Below, piece by piece: positions 12,667 through 13,447 of a stretch of DNA of 13,447 nucleotides. A program made the translations under genes and the position numbers. The notes beneath the pieces are model-generated. The model worked only from the letters and a program-made list of their open reading frames with translations. It made no database searches and was not told where the DNA came from. Every line of letters begins with the position of its first letter. The first letter of the stretch is position 1. The DNA is from WFTC01 sp047635955. GTDB lineage: Bacteria; Patescibacteriota; Gracilibacteria; UBA1369; 2-02-FULL-48-14. The stretch lies in the NCBI GenBank assembly GCA_047635955.1, contig JBLIGW010000019.1:1-13447 (forward strand). The letters run 5' to 3'.

Positions 12667-13447
12667 TTATCCTAGTAGGTCATCTAATCGTCCGGCCTCA
12701 ATTCCATTTTTGATTTCTCGTGCGACCCGTCGCCCTGTAGACATTGGCTCGTTGTATCGAAGCCAACTGTAAGGTGAACCATTCGTATAAGGATTGGTTC
12801 CCGCTACGATTCGTGCAGAGATTTCAAACACACGGAAGTTCAAGTGAGGATCAATAATCCCTTCTAGACAGAATGGACCATATAAACCTTTTGGCACTCC
12901 GTCCAAACCTTGAGAGGTTTTAATCACACTCTCCCCGATCTCAAAGAACATAGGAAGCATAGATTCTCGCACCACAATTGGAATATTTCCCGTGATGGTG
13001 TAACTGGTGTGAAGGTCCGCATCGAGCTGATCTCGAGCAGCAATTCGTCCAATTGAATCCGCATTTGATTCATAACGCTTGTCGAAACTCATGATCTCAA
13101 GTTCACCCGTAAGTGGCGAGTGGAAGTAATGCACGTACATTGGCACTCCAATCACATATTCTTGAATCACGTAGTCATCTTGCCCTGGGAACTCTTTCAT
13201 TTTTTCATAAAACTCTGCTGCGGTGTGGACAATAAAATAACCAAATCCACCTCCAGCTCCGTGAAATTTAATGATCACAGGTCGGTCAATTTCTTCAGGA
13301 GTTTTGAATACCTTTGGCACATTCACTCCTGCCTTTTTCAGCCATTGTCGTTCAATTTCTCGATCAGACTCCCAATTCAGAATTCCTTTTGAACCAAAGT
13401 ACATGGCTCTCATTTTCTCATTAATTTCATCCGCGCCTACGTAAGCA
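12667..13447 (-). CDS. purP: FAICAR synthetase PurP (5'-truncated by window edge)
   Basis: This is formate-dependent phosphoribosylaminoimidazolecarboxamide ligase, an ATP-grasp enzyme of the purine pathway best known from archaea. The frame runs off the right edge: the residues before the internal ATG at 13413 read AYVGADEINEK and continue the family sequence, so that ATG is not the start. About 260 C-terminal residues are visible, where whole proteins are near 360. Clear landmarks are SKGILNWESDRE, the glycine-rich ATP loop VIIKFHGAGGGFGYFI, LEIMSFDKRYESNADSIGRI, SYTITGNIPIVVRESMLP, GLYGPFCLEG and GTNPYTNGSPYSWL then GRRVAREIK. All key regions look intact, so this copy is likely the active enzyme. 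In bacteria the step is usually done by PurH with formyl-tetrahydrofolate, so PurP suggests an archaeal-like route. It heads an operon with a lipoprotein and a PurP-like paralogue. Confidence 0.92.
   Translation of the reverse strand, partial: AYVGADEINEKMRAMYFGSKGILNWESDREIERQWLKKAGVNVPKVFKTPEEIDRPVIIKFHGAGGGFGYFIVHTAAEFYEKMKEFPGQDDYVIQEYVIGVPMYVHYFHSPLTGELEIMSFDKRYESNADSIGRIAARDQLDADLHTSYTITGNIPIVVRESMLPMFFEIGESVIKTSQGLDGVPKGLYGPFCLEGIIDPHLNFRVFEISARIVAGTNPYTNGSPYSWLRYNEPMSTGRRVAREIKNGIEAGRLDDLLG

Noticed and set aside
13411..13413. ATG13413 as the purP start
   Set aside because: The preceding residues continue PurP homology to the window end; the gene is truncated, not short.
1..13447. 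tRNA or rRNA genes
   Set aside because: Intergenic gaps are at most about 150 bp, and no cloverleaf-like or rRNA-like sequence was recognised in them.

Overview
The window looks like a chromosomal segment of a bacterium with moderate-to-low GC, most likely from the Patescibacteria/CPR radiation; a Peregrinibacteria- or Gracilibacteria-like lineage is my best guess, from recall and not from a search. The bacterial signs are a split L-serine dehydratase, two lipoproteins with lipoboxes, a MazEF-type pair and several -35/-10 promoters with 17-bp spacers. Two archaeal-flavoured families, PurP and TrmB, are mixed in. Genes are packed with almost no spacing (TAAATG and TAATG junctions, convergent genes 3 to 6 bp apart or overlapping). 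Clear Shine-Dalgarno sites are rare, and every visible stop codon is TAA or TAG. There is no gene-free stretch over 300 bp.

Layout. (1) 1-1821, plus strand: sdaAB (cut by the left edge), sdaAA and a plant-type [2Fe-2S] ferredoxin. (2) 1825-4571, minus strand: a two-domain sugar-1-phosphate nucleotidyltransferase/left-handed beta-helix protein, a MazF-like toxin with its ribbon-helix-helix antitoxin, and a TrmB-family regulator. (3) 4572-4720: a divergent control region with two inverted repeats of identical format (TGTA-N10-TACA), 55 bp apart. (4) 4721-10308, plus strand: an operon of two paralogous, very cysteine-rich zinc-ribbon proteins followed directly by a VirD4/TraG-like ATPase. (5) 10305-10478, minus strand: a tiny charged protein with a good promoter. 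(6) 10598-11041, plus strand: a lipoprotein. (7) 11048-13447, minus strand: purP (cut by the right edge), a second lipoprotein and a second PurP-like protein, separated from each other by single bases.

How they may work together. Serine dehydratase turns serine into pyruvate and ammonia, and the ferredoxin may serve its iron-sulfur chemistry or another redox enzyme. PurP would perform the formate- and ATP-dependent formylation of AICAR in purine synthesis. Its neighbouring paralogue has lost the glycine-rich loop and may have another job. The most unusual unit is the cysteine-rich pair with the ATPase: I cannot assign it a function, but its tight coupling and the TrmB-like regulator with matching dyads make it the best candidate here for an undescribed system.
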